Source of the DNA: Saccharopolyspora ipomoeae
GTDB lineage: Bacteria > Actinomycetota > Actinomycetes > Mycobacteriales > Pseudonocardiaceae
Length of the DNA stretch: 64,000 nt
Reading direction: 5' to 3'
Assembly: GCF_029952525.1 (NCBI RefSeq)
Contig: NZ_JASAOF010000002.1
Coordinates: forward strand, 434,001-498,000
Shown here: positions 8,796-17,418 of the stretch, in pieces
Layout: every line of letters starts with the position of its first letter
Position numbering within the stretch: the stretch's first letter is position 1
Notes under the pieces: generated by a model
Database searches by the model: none
What the model was told of the DNA's origin: nothing
The model's input: the letters and a program-made list of their open reading frames with translations, nothing else
Position numbers and translations under genes: made by a program

Positions 8796-9627
8796 GCCGA
8801 GGTGGTTCCGCGTCCTGCGGGTCGTGGGCCTGGTGGCGCTGACGCTGTTCACGGTCATCCCGCTGTACGTGATGGTGACCTCGGCGCTGAAACCGCTGGG
8901 CGAGGTGCGGGACCGGTTCGAGTGGTTCCCGGGGAACCTGACCTTCGAGCCGTTCGTGGACATGTGGTCGACGATCGACCTGGCCGACTACTTCCTCAAC
9001 AGCGCGATCGTGGCGCTGGGCGCGGCGGCGGTGTCGCTGGCGATCGCGATCCTGGCCGCCTACGCGGTGAGCCGCTACCGGTTCCGGGGTCGCGACGGGT
9101 TCCGGATCGTGGTGCTGTCGACGCAGATGTTCCCGGGCATCCTGTTCCTGCTGCCGCTGTACCTGATCTACGCGACGATCGGCCGCTACACCGGCATCGA
9201 GCTCTACGGCAGCCTGCTCGGGCTCGTCGTCACGTACCTGACGTTCTCGCTGCCGTTCGCGATCTGGATGATGGTCGGCTACTTCGACACGATCCCGCGC
9301 GATCTCGACGAGGCCGCGCTGATCGACGGGGCGAGCCCGCTGGGCGCGCTGTGGCGGGTGGTGCTGCCCGCGGCGCGGCCGGGCATCGCGGCGGTGGGCA
9401 TCTACGCGTTCATGACGGCGTGGGGCGAGACCCTGTTCGCGTCGATCATGACGGATTCGGATTCGCGGACGCTGGCGGTCGGTCTGCGCGAGTACTCGAC
9501 GGAGACCTCGGTGTACTGGAACGAGGTGATGGCCGCGTCGCTGGTGGTCAGCATCCCGGTGGTCATCGGGTTCCTGGCGCTGCAGCGCTACCTCGCGCAG
9601 GGGCTGACGGCGGGCGCGGTGAAGTGA
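8788..9627 (+). CDS. Carbohydrate ABC transporter permease, MalG type
   Basis: The 279-residue protein has about six transmembrane helices and the EAA loop DEAALIDGASPLGALWRVVLPAARPG, as in MalG-like permeases. It partners the preceding MalF-like subunit. No ATP-binding subunit is encoded in this operon. Known actinomycete sugar importers of this kind share a general ATPase (MsiK) encoded elsewhere, and the same is presumed here. The next gene, a glycoside hydrolase, begins 63 bases downstream in the same direction. Confidence 0.9.
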   Translation: MPEPRWFRVLRVVGLVALTLFTVIPLYVMVTSALKPLGEVRDRFEWFPGNLTFEPFVDMWSTIDLADYFLNSAIVALGAAAVSLAIAILAAYAVSRYRFRGRDGFRIVVLSTQMFPGILFLLPLYLIYATIGRYTGIELYGSLLGLVVTYLTFSLPFAIWMMVGYFDTIPRDLDEAALIDGASPLGALWRVVLPAARPGIAAVGIYAFMTAWGETLFASIMTDSDSRTLAVGLREYSTETSVYWNEVMAASLVVSIPVVIGFLALQRYLAQGLTAGAVK

Positions 9628-9690
9628 CTCGGCCGGTGCGGGACCGGTCGTGGTGTTCCGTGCAGTTTCCATCGCTGCGGAAGGGTTCTC

Positions 9691-11625
9691 ATGCGACGCA
9701 ACACCGCCAAGGTGACCGCGGACGGGCGACCGGAGGTGTGGTTGGGCGCGAACTTCTGGTCGCGCACCGGTGGCCCGCTGATGTGGCGCGACTACTCCCC
9801 CGAGGTCGTGCGCGAGGAGCTGCGGGTGCTCCACGAGCACGGCCTGCGGCAGACCCGGTCGTTCTTCTACTGGCCCGACTTCATGCCGGCCCCGAACGAG
9901 GTGGACGAGCAGAAGGTCGCGCACTACCAGGACTTCCTGGACGCGCACGCCGAGGTCGGGATGACCTCGATCCCCACGTTCATCGTCGGGCACATGTCCG
10001 GCGACAACTGGGACCCGGAGTGGCGCGGCGGTCGTGATCTCTACGCCGACGTGTGGCTGGTGTCCCAGCAGGCGTGGTTCGTGCAGCGGATGACCGAGCG
10101 CTTCGCCGGACACGAGGCGGTGGCGGGTTGGCTGATCAGCAACGAGATGCCGATCTACGGCCGTCTGCGGCACGAGCCGAAGGCCCCGACCGAGCAGGTC
10201 AGCGCGTGGGCGCGGCTGATGGTGCAGGCGGTGCGCGCCGGCGGCGGGACCCAGCCGGTGTCGCTGGGCGACGGCGCGTGGGGCATCGAGGTCACCGGCG
10301 TCGACAACGGCTTCTCGGTGCGCGAGACCGGCGCGATGGTGGACTTCGTGGGCCCGCACGTGTACCGGATCGACAGCGACCCGGTGCGCCAGCACCTGAT
10401 CGCGGCGTTCGTGTGCGAGCTCTCGGCGGTGGCGGGAAAACCGGTGGTGCTGGAGGAGTTCGGGCTGTCCGGCGACCAGGTGTCGCCGGAGAACGCCGCC
10501 CACTACTACCGGCAGACGTTGCACAACTCGCTGCTGGCCGGGTCGACGGGCTGGGTGGCGTGGAACAACACCGACTACGACGACCTGATCGGCCGGGGCC
10601 CGTACTCGCACCACCCGTTCGAGATGCACTTCGGGATCACCGACTCCACCGGGGCTCCGAAACCGCCGCTGCGGGAGCTGGCGTCGTTCGCCGAGGTGCT
10701 GGAGCGGGTGGACTTCGCCCGCTGCGAGCGCAGCGACGCCCGCGCCGCGCTGGTGGTGACCGAGTACCTGGAGCGCGGCTACCCGTTCACGCAGGACGAC
10801 GACCGCCCGCTGATCTTCGACACGCTGCACCAGGCGTACGTGGCGGCGCGGGAGGCGGATCTGCCGGTCGGTTTCACGCGGGAGCGCGACGGCATCGACG
10901 CCGAGGTCGACCTGTACCTGCTGCCGTGCGTCAAGCAGATCCAGGGACCGACGTGGCAACGCCTGCGCGAGCGCGTGCGCGAGGGCGCGGTGCTGTACCT
11001 GTCGTACACGGCCGGTGAGGTGGGGCATCACCGGCAGCCGTGGATCCCCTACTTCGACGAGACCTTCGGGGTGCGCAAGAACATCACCTACGGGGTGGTG
11101 GACGAGGTGGTCGACGAGGAGGTGCGGTTCGACTTCGCCGAGGACTTCGGCGGCATCGGCGCGGGCGAGTCGTTGCGGTTCCGGGTGTCGGGCAACGTGC
11201 ACAGCCGCGCCTTCCTCCCGGTCACGCCGCGGGGCGCGACGGTGGTGGCGACCGACGCGCACGGCAACCCGGCGCTGCTGCGGTACGCGACGGGCGCGGG
11301 CGAGGCGGTGCTGTGCACCTACCCGGTGGAGCTGTTCGCGGCCCGCAGCACGCGGGTGAACCCGGACGACAGCCACCGCCTCTACGCAGCGCTGGCCGCG
11401 ATCTCCGGGGTCGAGCGGGAGGTCGTGGTCGACGACCCGCGGGTGTTCGCCGACGTCCTGGTGCACGAGGACGGCCGCCGATTCGCCTGGCTGGTCAGCC
11501 AGCACTCCCGGGAAACGACGGTCTCGCCGCAGTGCGCGGGCTCGGTGCGGAGCCTGTCCGGCGAGCCGCTGTCGGAGGTGCTCCTGGCGCCGTACGGCGT
11601 CGAGGTGGTCGAGCTCAAGCCCTGA
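9691..11625 (+). CDS. Cellulase/mannanase-like TIM-barrel glycoside hydrolase
   Basis: The 644-residue protein has an N-terminal (beta/alpha)8 catalytic domain of the GH5-like clan. The acid/base candidate is Glu152 in LISNEMP and the nucleophile candidate is Glu256 in VVLEEFG; both lie at the ends of predicted strands as the clan requires. After about residue 370 comes a glutamine-amidotransferase-like region and a beta-rich C-terminus, typical of long beta-mannanase/beta-galactosidase-like proteins. No signal peptide is seen, so it probably acts in the cytoplasm on oligosaccharides delivered by the adjacent importer. Substrate specificity (mannoside, glucoside or galactoside) is not resolved. 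Confidence 0.75.
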   Translation: MRRNTAKVTADGRPEVWLGANFWSRTGGPLMWRDYSPEVVREELRVLHEHGLRQTRSFFYWPDFMPAPNEVDEQKVAHYQDFLDAHAEVGMTSIPTFIVGHMSGDNWDPEWRGGRDLYADVWLVSQQAWFVQRMTERFAGHEAVAGWLISNEMPIYGRLRHEPKAPTEQVSAWARLMVQAVRAGGGTQPVSLGDGAWGIEVTGVDNGFSVRETGAMVDFVGPHVYRIDSDPVRQHLIAAFVCELSAVAGKPVVLEEFGLSGDQVSPENAAHYYRQTLHNSLLAGSTGWVAWNNTDYDDLIGRGPYSHHPFEMHFGITDSTGAPKPPLRELASFAEVLERVDFARCERSDARAALVVTEYLERGYPFTQDDDRPLIFDTLHQAYVAAREADLPVGFTRERDGIDAEVDLYLLPCVKQIQGPTWQRLRERVREGAVLYLSYTAGEVGHHRQPWIPYFDETFGVRKNITYGVVDEVVDEEVRFDFAEDFGGIGAGESLRFRVSGNVHSRAFLPVTPRGATVVATDAHGNPALLRYATGAGEAVLCTYPVELFAARSTRVNPDDSHRLYAALAAISGVEREVVVDDPRVFADVLVHEDGRRFAWLVSQHSRETTVSPQCAGSVRSLSGEPLSEVLLAPYGVEVVELKP

Positions 11626-11689
11626 CCACCGGGGCGGCCTCGGTCGCTCGGGGGATCGGGGCCCGCACTCCTACCTTCCGAAGGGCTGT

Positions 11690-11722
11690 GGGGCCGGCCG
11701 CCCTGCGCCGGCGGCCGACCCC
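11690..11722. terminator. Possible terminator hairpin after the glycoside hydrolase
   Basis: GGGGCCGGCCGCC pairs with GGCGGCCGACCCC with one mismatch around a short loop. There is no T tract, so this is only a candidate. It lies 65 bases past the glycoside hydrolase stop and before the convergent small membrane gene. Confidence 0.4.
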
Positions 11723-11792
11723 CGGCGGGTCGCGCCGGGGCGGAATCCTGCGGCTGAGGGGCGGATTCCGGCGCGGCGCGACCGAGTTCTGC

Positions 11793-12011
11793 TCAGCGCC
11801 GCCGGTGCTGGGCGAACAGGGCGACGGCGCAGGCGGTGGTGAGCAGGCCGAGCAGGAACGGGACCGCCGGTGGGCGCTGGGCGAAGGAGGTCACGGCGTT
11901 GGTGACCACGCAGATCGCGAAGGTGCTCCAGAGCAGGATCTTGACCTTGCGGGACATGCGCATCGCGCTGCCGCTCACTCTGGCGACGATGCGGGTGGCG
12001 TCATCGGGCAT
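11793..12011 (-). CDS. Small membrane protein of unknown function
   Basis: The 72-residue protein has two hydrophobic segments (ILLWSTFAICVVTNAVTSF and VPFLLGLLTTACAVALFA) flanked by basic residues, and ends in HRRR. I do not recognise a family. It is divergent from the two-component genes, with 124 bases between starts, so it could share their control region. It could be a membrane accessory of the sensor kinase, but nothing in the sequence shows this. Confidence 0.6.
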   Translation of the reverse strand: MPDDATRIVARVSGSAMRMSRKVKILLWSTFAICVVTNAVTSFAQRPPAVPFLLGLLTTACAVALFAQHRRR

Positions 12012-12135
12012 GCCGGAAAGCTAGTCCCGCCCGGCGGTCCCGGCGATCCAGCGGACGCGACGCCCGGTGGTAGAGCCTGCACTACCGCGCCGCTCCCCCT
12101 GCGCCGGTTAGGGTTTCGCGGGAACAGGGGGTGTC

Positions 12136-13383
12136 ATGTGGCAGCGGAACACCCGGGCCCGGTTGACCCACCGCGCGCACGTCACGTTCGACGCGCTGGA
12201 GCACGTGGTGGGCGGGTTGGGCACCTCGGTGCTGGCGTTGATCGCGGTGCTGCTGGTGGTGGTGTGCGCGGCGCTGGTCCCGCTGGGCGTCGGGATCGTG
12301 CTGGCGCCGCTCGTGCTGCGGTTCGCGCACGTGGTGGCCGAGCAGGAGCGCACCCGCTTGACGCGCTGGGGCCCGGATGTCATCGGCCCCGGCCCGGTGC
12401 CCGGATCGCTGGTGGCGGCGTTGCGGGCACGCGCGGTGCGCCGGGAGCTCGCGTGGGTCGCGATGCACGCGGTGACCGGGTTCGCGCTCGGCGTGGTGGG
12501 CCTGACGCTGGCGCTGAACACCGTGCGGGACGGCACGTTCCCGCTGTGGTGGTTCCTGCTTCCCCCTGCCGACGCGACGGCGTCGCTGGGCCTGTGGCAG
12601 GTGCGCGACGTCGCGGGCTCGCTGCTGGTGTCGCTGATGGGCCTGGGATGGGTGCTGGCGTGCCTGGTTCTGCTGCCGGGAATGGCGCGGTGGCAGGCGC
12701 TTCCGGGGCGTCGGCTGCTCGGGCTGGGACCGGAGGCGGACCTGGCGATGCGGGTGGCGCACCTGACGGCGACGCGAGCGGCGGCGCTGGACGCGCACTC
12801 GGCCGAGCTGCGGCGCATCGAGCGGTCCCTGCACGACGGAGCGCAGAACCGCCTGGTGGCGGTGACGGTGCTGGTGGGAGCGGCCCGGAGGGCCGTTCGG
12901 CGCGGACCGGAGGAGGCCGAGGAGATGCTCGGCCGCGCGCAGGACGCCGCCGAGCAGGCGCTGCGGGAGTTGCGCGCGGTGGTGCGCGGCCTCATGCCCC
13001 CGGTGCTGCTGGAGCGGAGCCTGCCGGACGCCTTGGCCGCGCTCGCCGCGGACTGCCCGGCCGAGTGCCGGATCGACGCCGACCTGCCCGGCCGGTGCGC
13101 GGCCTCGGTCGAGGCGTCGGTGTACTTCGCGGTGGCCGAGTCGCTGAGCAACGTCGCCAAGCACAGCGGGGCCCGCACGGCCTCGGTCCTGCTGCGCCGC
13201 ACCGAGGACGACCGGCTCCGGGTGGTGGTCACCGACGACGGCCGCGGCGGCGCCGACGAGCGCGGCGGCTCGGGCCTGGAGGGCATCCGGCGCCGGGTGG
13301 AGGCCCACGACGGCACGTTCGACCTGGTGAGCCCGGTGGGCGGCCCGACATCGGTGGAGGTGAGCCTGCCGTGCGGATTGTGA
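12136..13383 (+). CDS. Two-component sensor histidine kinase, NarL/LuxR-partner type
   Basis: The 415-residue protein has about four transmembrane helices in the first 200 residues and no large extracellular sensor domain. It then has a HisKA_3 dimerisation/phosphoacceptor helix (RRIERSLHDGAQNRLVAV) with the phosphorylated His at 233. The HATPase domain shows SLSNVAKHSG (N box), VVTDDGRGG (G1) and GSGLEGIRRRVEAHDG (G2). The stimulus is probably sensed within or at the membrane. The last 13 bases overlap the response regulator gene, so the two are co-translated. Confidence 0.9.
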   Translation: MWQRNTRARLTHRAHVTFDALEHVVGGLGTSVLALIAVLLVVVCAALVPLGVGIVLAPLVLRFAHVVAEQERTRLTRWGPDVIGPGPVPGSLVAALRARAVRRELAWVAMHAVTGFALGVVGLTLALNTVRDGTFPLWWFLLPPADATASLGLWQVRDVAGSLLVSLMGLGWVLACLVLLPGMARWQALPGRRLLGLGPEADLAMRVAHLTATRAAALDAHSAELRRIERSLHDGAQNRLVAVTVLVGAARRAVRRGPEEAEEMLGRAQDAAEQALRELRAVVRGLMPPVLLERSLPDALAALAADCPAECRIDADLPGRCAASVEASVYFAVAESLSNVAKHSGARTASVLLRRTEDDRLRVVVTDDGRGGADERGGSGLEGIRRRVEAHDGTFDLVSPVGGPTSVEVSLPCGL

Positions 13384-14027
13384 TCGCCGAGGACGACCCG
13401 CTGCTGCGCGAGGGTGTGGCGCTGCTGCTGCGCGCCGAGGGCCTCGACGTGGTGGCCACGGCCGAGGACCCGGCGGGGTTCCTGCGGGCGGTGGACGAGC
13501 ACGGGCCCGACGTCGCGGTGGTCGACGTGCGGATGCCGCCGACGCACACCGACGAGGGCATCGTGGCCGCTGTGGAGGCGCGGCGGAGGTGCCCGGCGCT
13601 GGCGGTGCTGGTGCTCTCGGCCTACGTGGAGCAGGCTTTCGCCACCGAGCTGCTGTCCTCGGGCAGCGCCCGGCTGGGTTACCTGCTCAAGGAGCGGGTG
13701 GGCCGCGTCGAGGAGTTCATGGCGGCCCTGCACCGCGTCGCCGACGGCGGCACGGCGATCGACCCGGACGTGATCGCGCAGCTGCTGACCCGGTCCGGCT
13801 CGGGCCTGGACCGGCTGAGCCCCCGGGAGCGCGACGTGCTGGCTCTGATGGCGGAGGGCCTGGGAAACGGCGCGATCGCCGAGCGCCTGGTGGTCACCGA
13901 AGGCGCCGTGCACAAGCACATCCGCAGCATCTTCGCCAAGCTCGACCTGCCACCGGACGACCGCGCGGACCGCCGGGTGACGGCGGTGCTGCGCTACTTG
14001 GAGCGCTCGCCGTCGACCCGGTCGTGA
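13371..14027 (+). CDS. NarL-family response regulator
   Basis: The 218-residue protein has a receiver domain (IVIAEDDPLLREG acidic pair, phosphoacceptor Asp52 in VVDVRMPP, and a Lys in the YLLKERVG loop) followed by a LuxR helix-turn-helix (LSPRERDVLALMAEGLGNGAIAERLVVTEGAVHKHIRSIFAKL). The GTG start lies inside the kinase gene's end, which marks the pair as cognate. The target genes are not visible; the adjacent small membrane gene is one possibility. Confidence 0.92.
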   Translation: MRIVIAEDDPLLREGVALLLRAEGLDVVATAEDPAGFLRAVDEHGPDVAVVDVRMPPTHTDEGIVAAVEARRRCPALAVLVLSAYVEQAFATELLSSGSARLGYLLKERVGRVEEFMAALHRVADGGTAIDPDVIAQLLTRSGSGLDRLSPRERDVLALMAEGLGNGAIAERLVVTEGAVHKHIRSIFAKLDLPPDDRADRRVTAVLRYLERSPSTRS

Positions 14028-14029
14028 TC

Positions 14030-14068
14030 GCGCCGGTCGGCGGCCTGCCCCTGGCCGCCGACCGGCGC
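14030..14068. terminator. Bidirectional terminator between convergent genes
   Basis: This is a perfect 16-bp stem, GCGCCGGTCGGCGGCC with its complement, around a 7-base loop. It sits in the 46-base gap between the response regulator stop and the convergent permease stop. The T tract is weak on both sides, but location and stem strength support termination. Confidence 0.65.
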
Positions 14069-14073
14069 CCTCC

Positions 14074-14892
14074 TCACTTGCCCGCGCCCGCGGTGAGTCC
14101 GGCGATCATGAACCGGCGGCCGAGGATGTAGAGCACCAGCACCGGGATCGCCGAGAGCACGACACCGGCCATGATGGCCGGGACGTTGACCGTGTACTGG
14201 CCCTGGAACTGCCAGAGCATCACCGGCAGCATCGCGGTCTCCTCGCGCTGGGTGAGGATCAGCGGGAACAGCAGCCCGTTCCACACCTGCAGCGCCTGGT
14301 AGATGCCGACGGCCAGCAGCGCCGGTCGCGACAGCGGCAGCACCAGGTTCACCAGCACCCGGAACTGCCCCGCTCCGTCGAGGCACATGGACTCGTAGAG
14401 CTCCTCGGGGATGTCGCGCAGGAAGTTGCTCAGGATGAGCACCGACAGCGGCATCGCGAAGGCGATGGCGGGCAGGATGATGGCCAGCAGGCTGTCGTAG
14501 AGACCGGCCTCGACGATCATCACGTAGACCGGGATGATCGTGGCCTGCAGCGGGATCGCCAGGCCCGCCAGGAACATCCGGAACAACCACTGGTGCCGCC
14601 GACGCCGCCCGCGCACGACCACGTAGGCCGCGGGCAGCGCCGTGGCGAGCACGACGACGACCGTGATCGCGGTGGTGAGCAGGCTGTTGAACAGGAACCC
14701 GGCGAACCCGTCGGAGAACACCAGCCCGTAGTTGTCCAGGGTCGGGATGGCCGGTAGCGACAGCGGGTTCTCGGTCACCGCGGCGTCTTCGCCGCGCAGG
14801 CTGGTGACCACCACGTAGTACAGCGGGATGGCCACGACCAGCGCCCACAGCAGGGCGGCGGCGTTGGGCAGCAGACCTCTGATTCGCAGCAT
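14074..14892 (-). CDS. Carbohydrate ABC transporter permease, MalG type
   Basis: The 272-residue membrane protein has about six helices and the EAA loop EELYESMCLDGAGQFRVLVNLVLPLSRPAL. The C-terminal RRFMIAGLTAGAGK is typical of MalG-like subunits. The ATG at 14892 overlaps the preceding permease stop (ATGA), so it is the last gene of a three-gene importer operon running leftward. No ATPase gene is present, as in the first sugar importer of this window. Confidence 0.9.
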   Translation of the reverse strand: MLRIRGLLPNAAALLWALVVAIPLYYVVVTSLRGEDAAVTENPLSLPAIPTLDNYGLVFSDGFAGFLFNSLLTTAITVVVVLATALPAAYVVVRGRRRRHQWLFRMFLAGLAIPLQATIIPVYVMIVEAGLYDSLLAIILPAIAFAMPLSVLILSNFLRDIPEELYESMCLDGAGQFRVLVNLVLPLSRPALLAVGIYQALQVWNGLLFPLILTQREETAMLPVMLWQFQGQYTVNVPAIMAGVVLSAIPVLVLYILGRRFMIAGLTAGAGK

Positions 14893-15824
14893 CACGCGCC
14901 CTCCTGCTCGCTGCGCATCCGGGCGAAGCCGGAGTACTTGGTCAGTCCCAGCGACAGGGCGGTGCCCAGCGCCACGAGCAGCAGCGCGATCGCGCTGGCG
15001 TAGCCCAGCTGGTACTGCTGGAAGCCGGTGACGTACATGTTCACCGGCAGGATCCGGGTGGCATCGCCCGGACCGCCCTCGCTGAGCACGTAGAACAGGT
15101 CGAAGTAGGTCAGCGAGCCGACCAGCATCAGCGTGCTGGAGGTGACGATGGTGTTGCGCAGCTGCGGCAGCGTGATCCTGAAGAACTGCTGCACCGGTCC
15201 GGCGCCGTCGAGCTCGGCGGCCTCGTAGAGCTGCGCGGGGATCTGCCGCACGCCCGCCTGGTAGATGAGCGTGTGGAACGGGATGAACTGCCAGGACACC
15301 ACGAAGATGAGGGTGTGGAGCGCGAAGTTCGCGTCCCCCAGCAGGTTCAGGCCGGGCAGGCCGAGCGCGGGCAGCACGCCGAACTCGGGGTCCACCAGGT
15401 TGCGCCACACGATGCCGATGCCGGTGGACGACAGCACCAGCGGCAGGAAGAACAGGGCGGCGAGCACGGCCCGGTGCTTCTGCTTCCCGGCGACGTAGAC
15501 GCCGAGCAGGATGCTGATCGGGGTCTGCACGACCCAGCACAGGATCATGACCTGCAGCGACACCCACACCGAGTGCCACATGCCGGAGTCGGTGGCCAGC
15601 TCGCTCCAGTTCTCCGCCGCGTTGAGCCGCGGCGCCGAGATGCCGTTCCAGTCCATCATGGACAGCACGATGACGACGACGATCGGCGCGATGACCAGCG
15701 CGGCGAAGAACAGCAGGGCGGGAGCGGCGAACCAGGTGGACGGCTCGGTCCAGTGCCGCGCGGGGCGGCGTCGCCGTGGGGCTGGGGCGGGCGCGGTCGG
15801 GCGCAGGGCCTCGGTGGCGGTCAT
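14892..15824 (-). CDS. Sugar ABC transporter permease, MalF type
   Basis: The 310-residue membrane protein has a proline/arginine-rich N-terminus, about six helices and an EAA loop (QLYEAAELDGAGPVQQFFRITLPQLRN). It pairs with the MalG-like subunit just downstream. Its ATG at 15824 overlaps the stop of the substrate-binding protein gene (ATGA), indicating translational coupling through the whole operon. Confidence 0.9.
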   Translation of the reverse strand: MTATEALRPTAPAPAPRRRRPARHWTEPSTWFAAPALLFFAALVIAPIVVVIVLSMMDWNGISAPRLNAAENWSELATDSGMWHSVWVSLQVMILCWVVQTPISILLGVYVAGKQKHRAVLAALFFLPLVLSSTGIGIVWRNLVDPEFGVLPALGLPGLNLLGDANFALHTLIFVVSWQFIPFHTLIYQAGVRQIPAQLYEAAELDGAGPVQQFFRITLPQLRNTIVTSSTLMLVGSLTYFDLFYVLSEGGPGDATRILPVNMYVTGFQQYQLGYASAIALLLVALGTALSLGLTKYSGFARMRSEQEGA

Positions 15825-17119
15825 CGCGAGGACTCCTCCATCAGCTGGGAGAACTCTTCCGGGCTGATCTGGTCGAGGAACAGCTTCTGCAGGTTGATCA
15901 GCACGTTCTGGGCGGGGCCGGGCGGCAGCGCCTGGTCCCAGGACTGCTGGAAGTGCGGCGCGTTCTTGGCGAGGTCGTAGACGAAGGTCATGTAGTCGGC
16001 GTCGTCGGAGGCGCGCAGCTGCTCCTCCACGCCCGCCGCCGGTGGCACGTCGCCGCGTTCGATGAGGCCCCGGGTGAACTCGGGGCTGGAGAGCTCCTCG
16101 CGGAGGTAGTCGATCGCGACCTGCTGGTCGGGTCCGGCGGTGGCGGACATGAAGGTGGTGGGGTTGCCGACGAGGTTGGCGGGATCGCCCTTGCCGCCCT
16201 CGACGGCGGGGAACGGCGCCCAGCCGAGGTGGCCTTCGCGCACCCACTTCTCGTCGTCGCCGAGCATGTCGGAGTAGCCGGCGCCCAGGTGGACCATCAT
16301 CGCGGCGCGCCCGCTGCGCAGCAGCGTTCGCTGCTGGCCGAGTTCGGCGCTGGTGGAGGCGAAGGCGTTGCCGAAGGCTCCCCGGCGCACGAGGTCCTGC
16401 AGCATGGTGTTGGCCTTGATGATGTCGGGGTTGAGCCAGGCGCCGGGCTTCCCGTCCAGGACCGCCTGGAACGCCTCGGGACCGGCGACGCGGTCGACGA
16501 TCGCCTCCTCCCACATCAGGTAGGTCCAGGAGTCGGCGCCGCCCAGGGAGATCGGCAGGTATCCGGCCTGCTGGAGCTTCGGGATCTGGTCGAGCAGTTC
16601 GTTCCAGGTGCGCGGCGGCTGCAGCCCGGTCTCGGCGTAGACGTCCTCGTTGAAGTAGAGGAGCACGGGCTGCATGCCGCCGATGGGGATGCCGTAGGTG
16701 CCGCCCCGGATGTCGACCGGGCTCATGACGCTGGGCAGGAAGTGCTCGCGCCACTCGGGGTGTTCGCGCATCGCGGGTCCGAGGTCGGCGACCTTGCCCG
16801 CGTCGAGGAACGCTTCGAGCGCTCCCCCGCCCCAGCCGAAGAACGTGTCGGGAGGGGTGCCCGAGCCCATCGAGACCCAGAGCTTGTTCTTGTAGGGGTC
16901 GTTCTGGAAGAACTGGGTCTGCATCGGGCGGCCGGTCCGCTGCTCGAACTTCTCGCCCTCGACGGGCATCAGCTCTTCCTCACCGCCGCCGCTGATCGCC
17001 CAGGTGGTGACCAGGTCGGCGCTGCCTTCGCTGGGTGGCAGCAGAACGGCGCACCCGGTCGAGGTCAGGGCGAGCGCCAGCGCCGCCCCCATCGCGCACA
17101 GACGTCGCAGTCCACGCAT
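15821..17119 (-). CDS. Sugar ABC transporter substrate-binding lipoprotein
   Basis: The 432-residue family 1 extracellular solute-binding protein starts with MRGLRRLC, a hydrophobic stretch and a lipobox-like STGC with Cys23 as the anchor. The mature protein shows a typical sugar-binder fold pattern (FEQRTGRPMQTQFFQNDPYKNKL, LLYFNEDVYAETGLQPPRTWNELLDQI). The gene is the first of the leftward importer operon and is divergent from a GH3 glycosidase. Operator-like repeats of the CGAAACTTTCG type lie just upstream (17141 and 17245). It probably binds the oligosaccharide that the GH3 enzyme later cleaves. Confidence 0.9.
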   Translation of the reverse strand: MRGLRRLCAMGAALALALTSTGCAVLLPPSEGSADLVTTWAISGGGEEELMPVEGEKFEQRTGRPMQTQFFQNDPYKNKLWVSMGSGTPPDTFFGWGGGALEAFLDAGKVADLGPAMREHPEWREHFLPSVMSPVDIRGGTYGIPIGGMQPVLLYFNEDVYAETGLQPPRTWNELLDQIPKLQQAGYLPISLGGADSWTYLMWEEAIVDRVAGPEAFQAVLDGKPGAWLNPDIIKANTMLQDLVRRGAFGNAFASTSAELGQQRTLLRSGRAAMMVHLGAGYSDMLGDDEKWVREGHLGWAPFPAVEGGKGDPANLVGNPTTFMSATAGPDQQVAIDYLREELSSPEFTRGLIERGDVPPAAGVEEQLRASDDADYMTFVYDLAKNAPHFQQSWDQALPPGPAQNVLINLQKLFLDQISPEEFSQLMEESSR

Positions 17120-17140
17120 CGTCGCTCCCGTCGCACCGTT

Positions 17141-17150
17141 GCGAACTTTC
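17141..17150. promoter_or_regulatory. LacI-type operator half (GCGAACTTTC)
   Basis: A diverged copy of the CGAAACTTTCG-like motif lies 22 bases upstream of the substrate-binding protein start. One arm is well conserved and the other is weak. It is probably bound by the LacI regulator encoded at 19801. Confidence 0.4.
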
Positions 17151-17244
17151 CACGATCTCCGGAGGTGGTGTGCACGCGGTCACACCCGGCTGCCGGACGG
17201 CGAGACGGTACCGCAGCGGCCGAACGATCGACAAGACTGAGTTT

Positions 17245-17257
17245 CCAAAACTTTCAC
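17245..17257. promoter_or_regulatory. LacI-type operator candidate (CCAAAACTTTCAC)
   Basis: This motif has the AAACTTTC core shared with the site at 19757, within the 299-base divergent control region between the importer operon and the GH3 gene. Confidence 0.45.
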
Positions 17258-17357
17258 AGACCGACCTCCCCGGCATTTATCGGGATCCATGCAGGACATT
17301 CGGCGGACGATGTGGCAATCTGTCGATCGTTACACCCCGGTGACCGGACCACGACGC

Positions 17358-17374
17358 CGAAACTGTTTCGAAAG
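17358..17374. promoter_or_regulatory. Palindromic operator upstream of the GH3 gene
   Basis: CGAAAC-T-GTTTCG (17358-17370) is a perfect 6-bp inverted repeat, and the overlapping TTTCGAAA (17367-17374) is also palindromic. It lies 44 bases before the GH3 start, a normal position for repression by a LacI-family protein. Confidence 0.65.
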
Positions 17375-17418
17375 TGTCGACGCGGACGGCCGCCCAACCA
17401 CGACGGGAGTCGCAGCAC

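Noticed and set aside
8767-11505. Minus-strand open frame of 912 codons
   Set aside because: It overlaps the permease and glycoside hydrolase genes, which have clear motifs; its own composition (His, Arg, Gln, Val) is typical of an antisense shadow.
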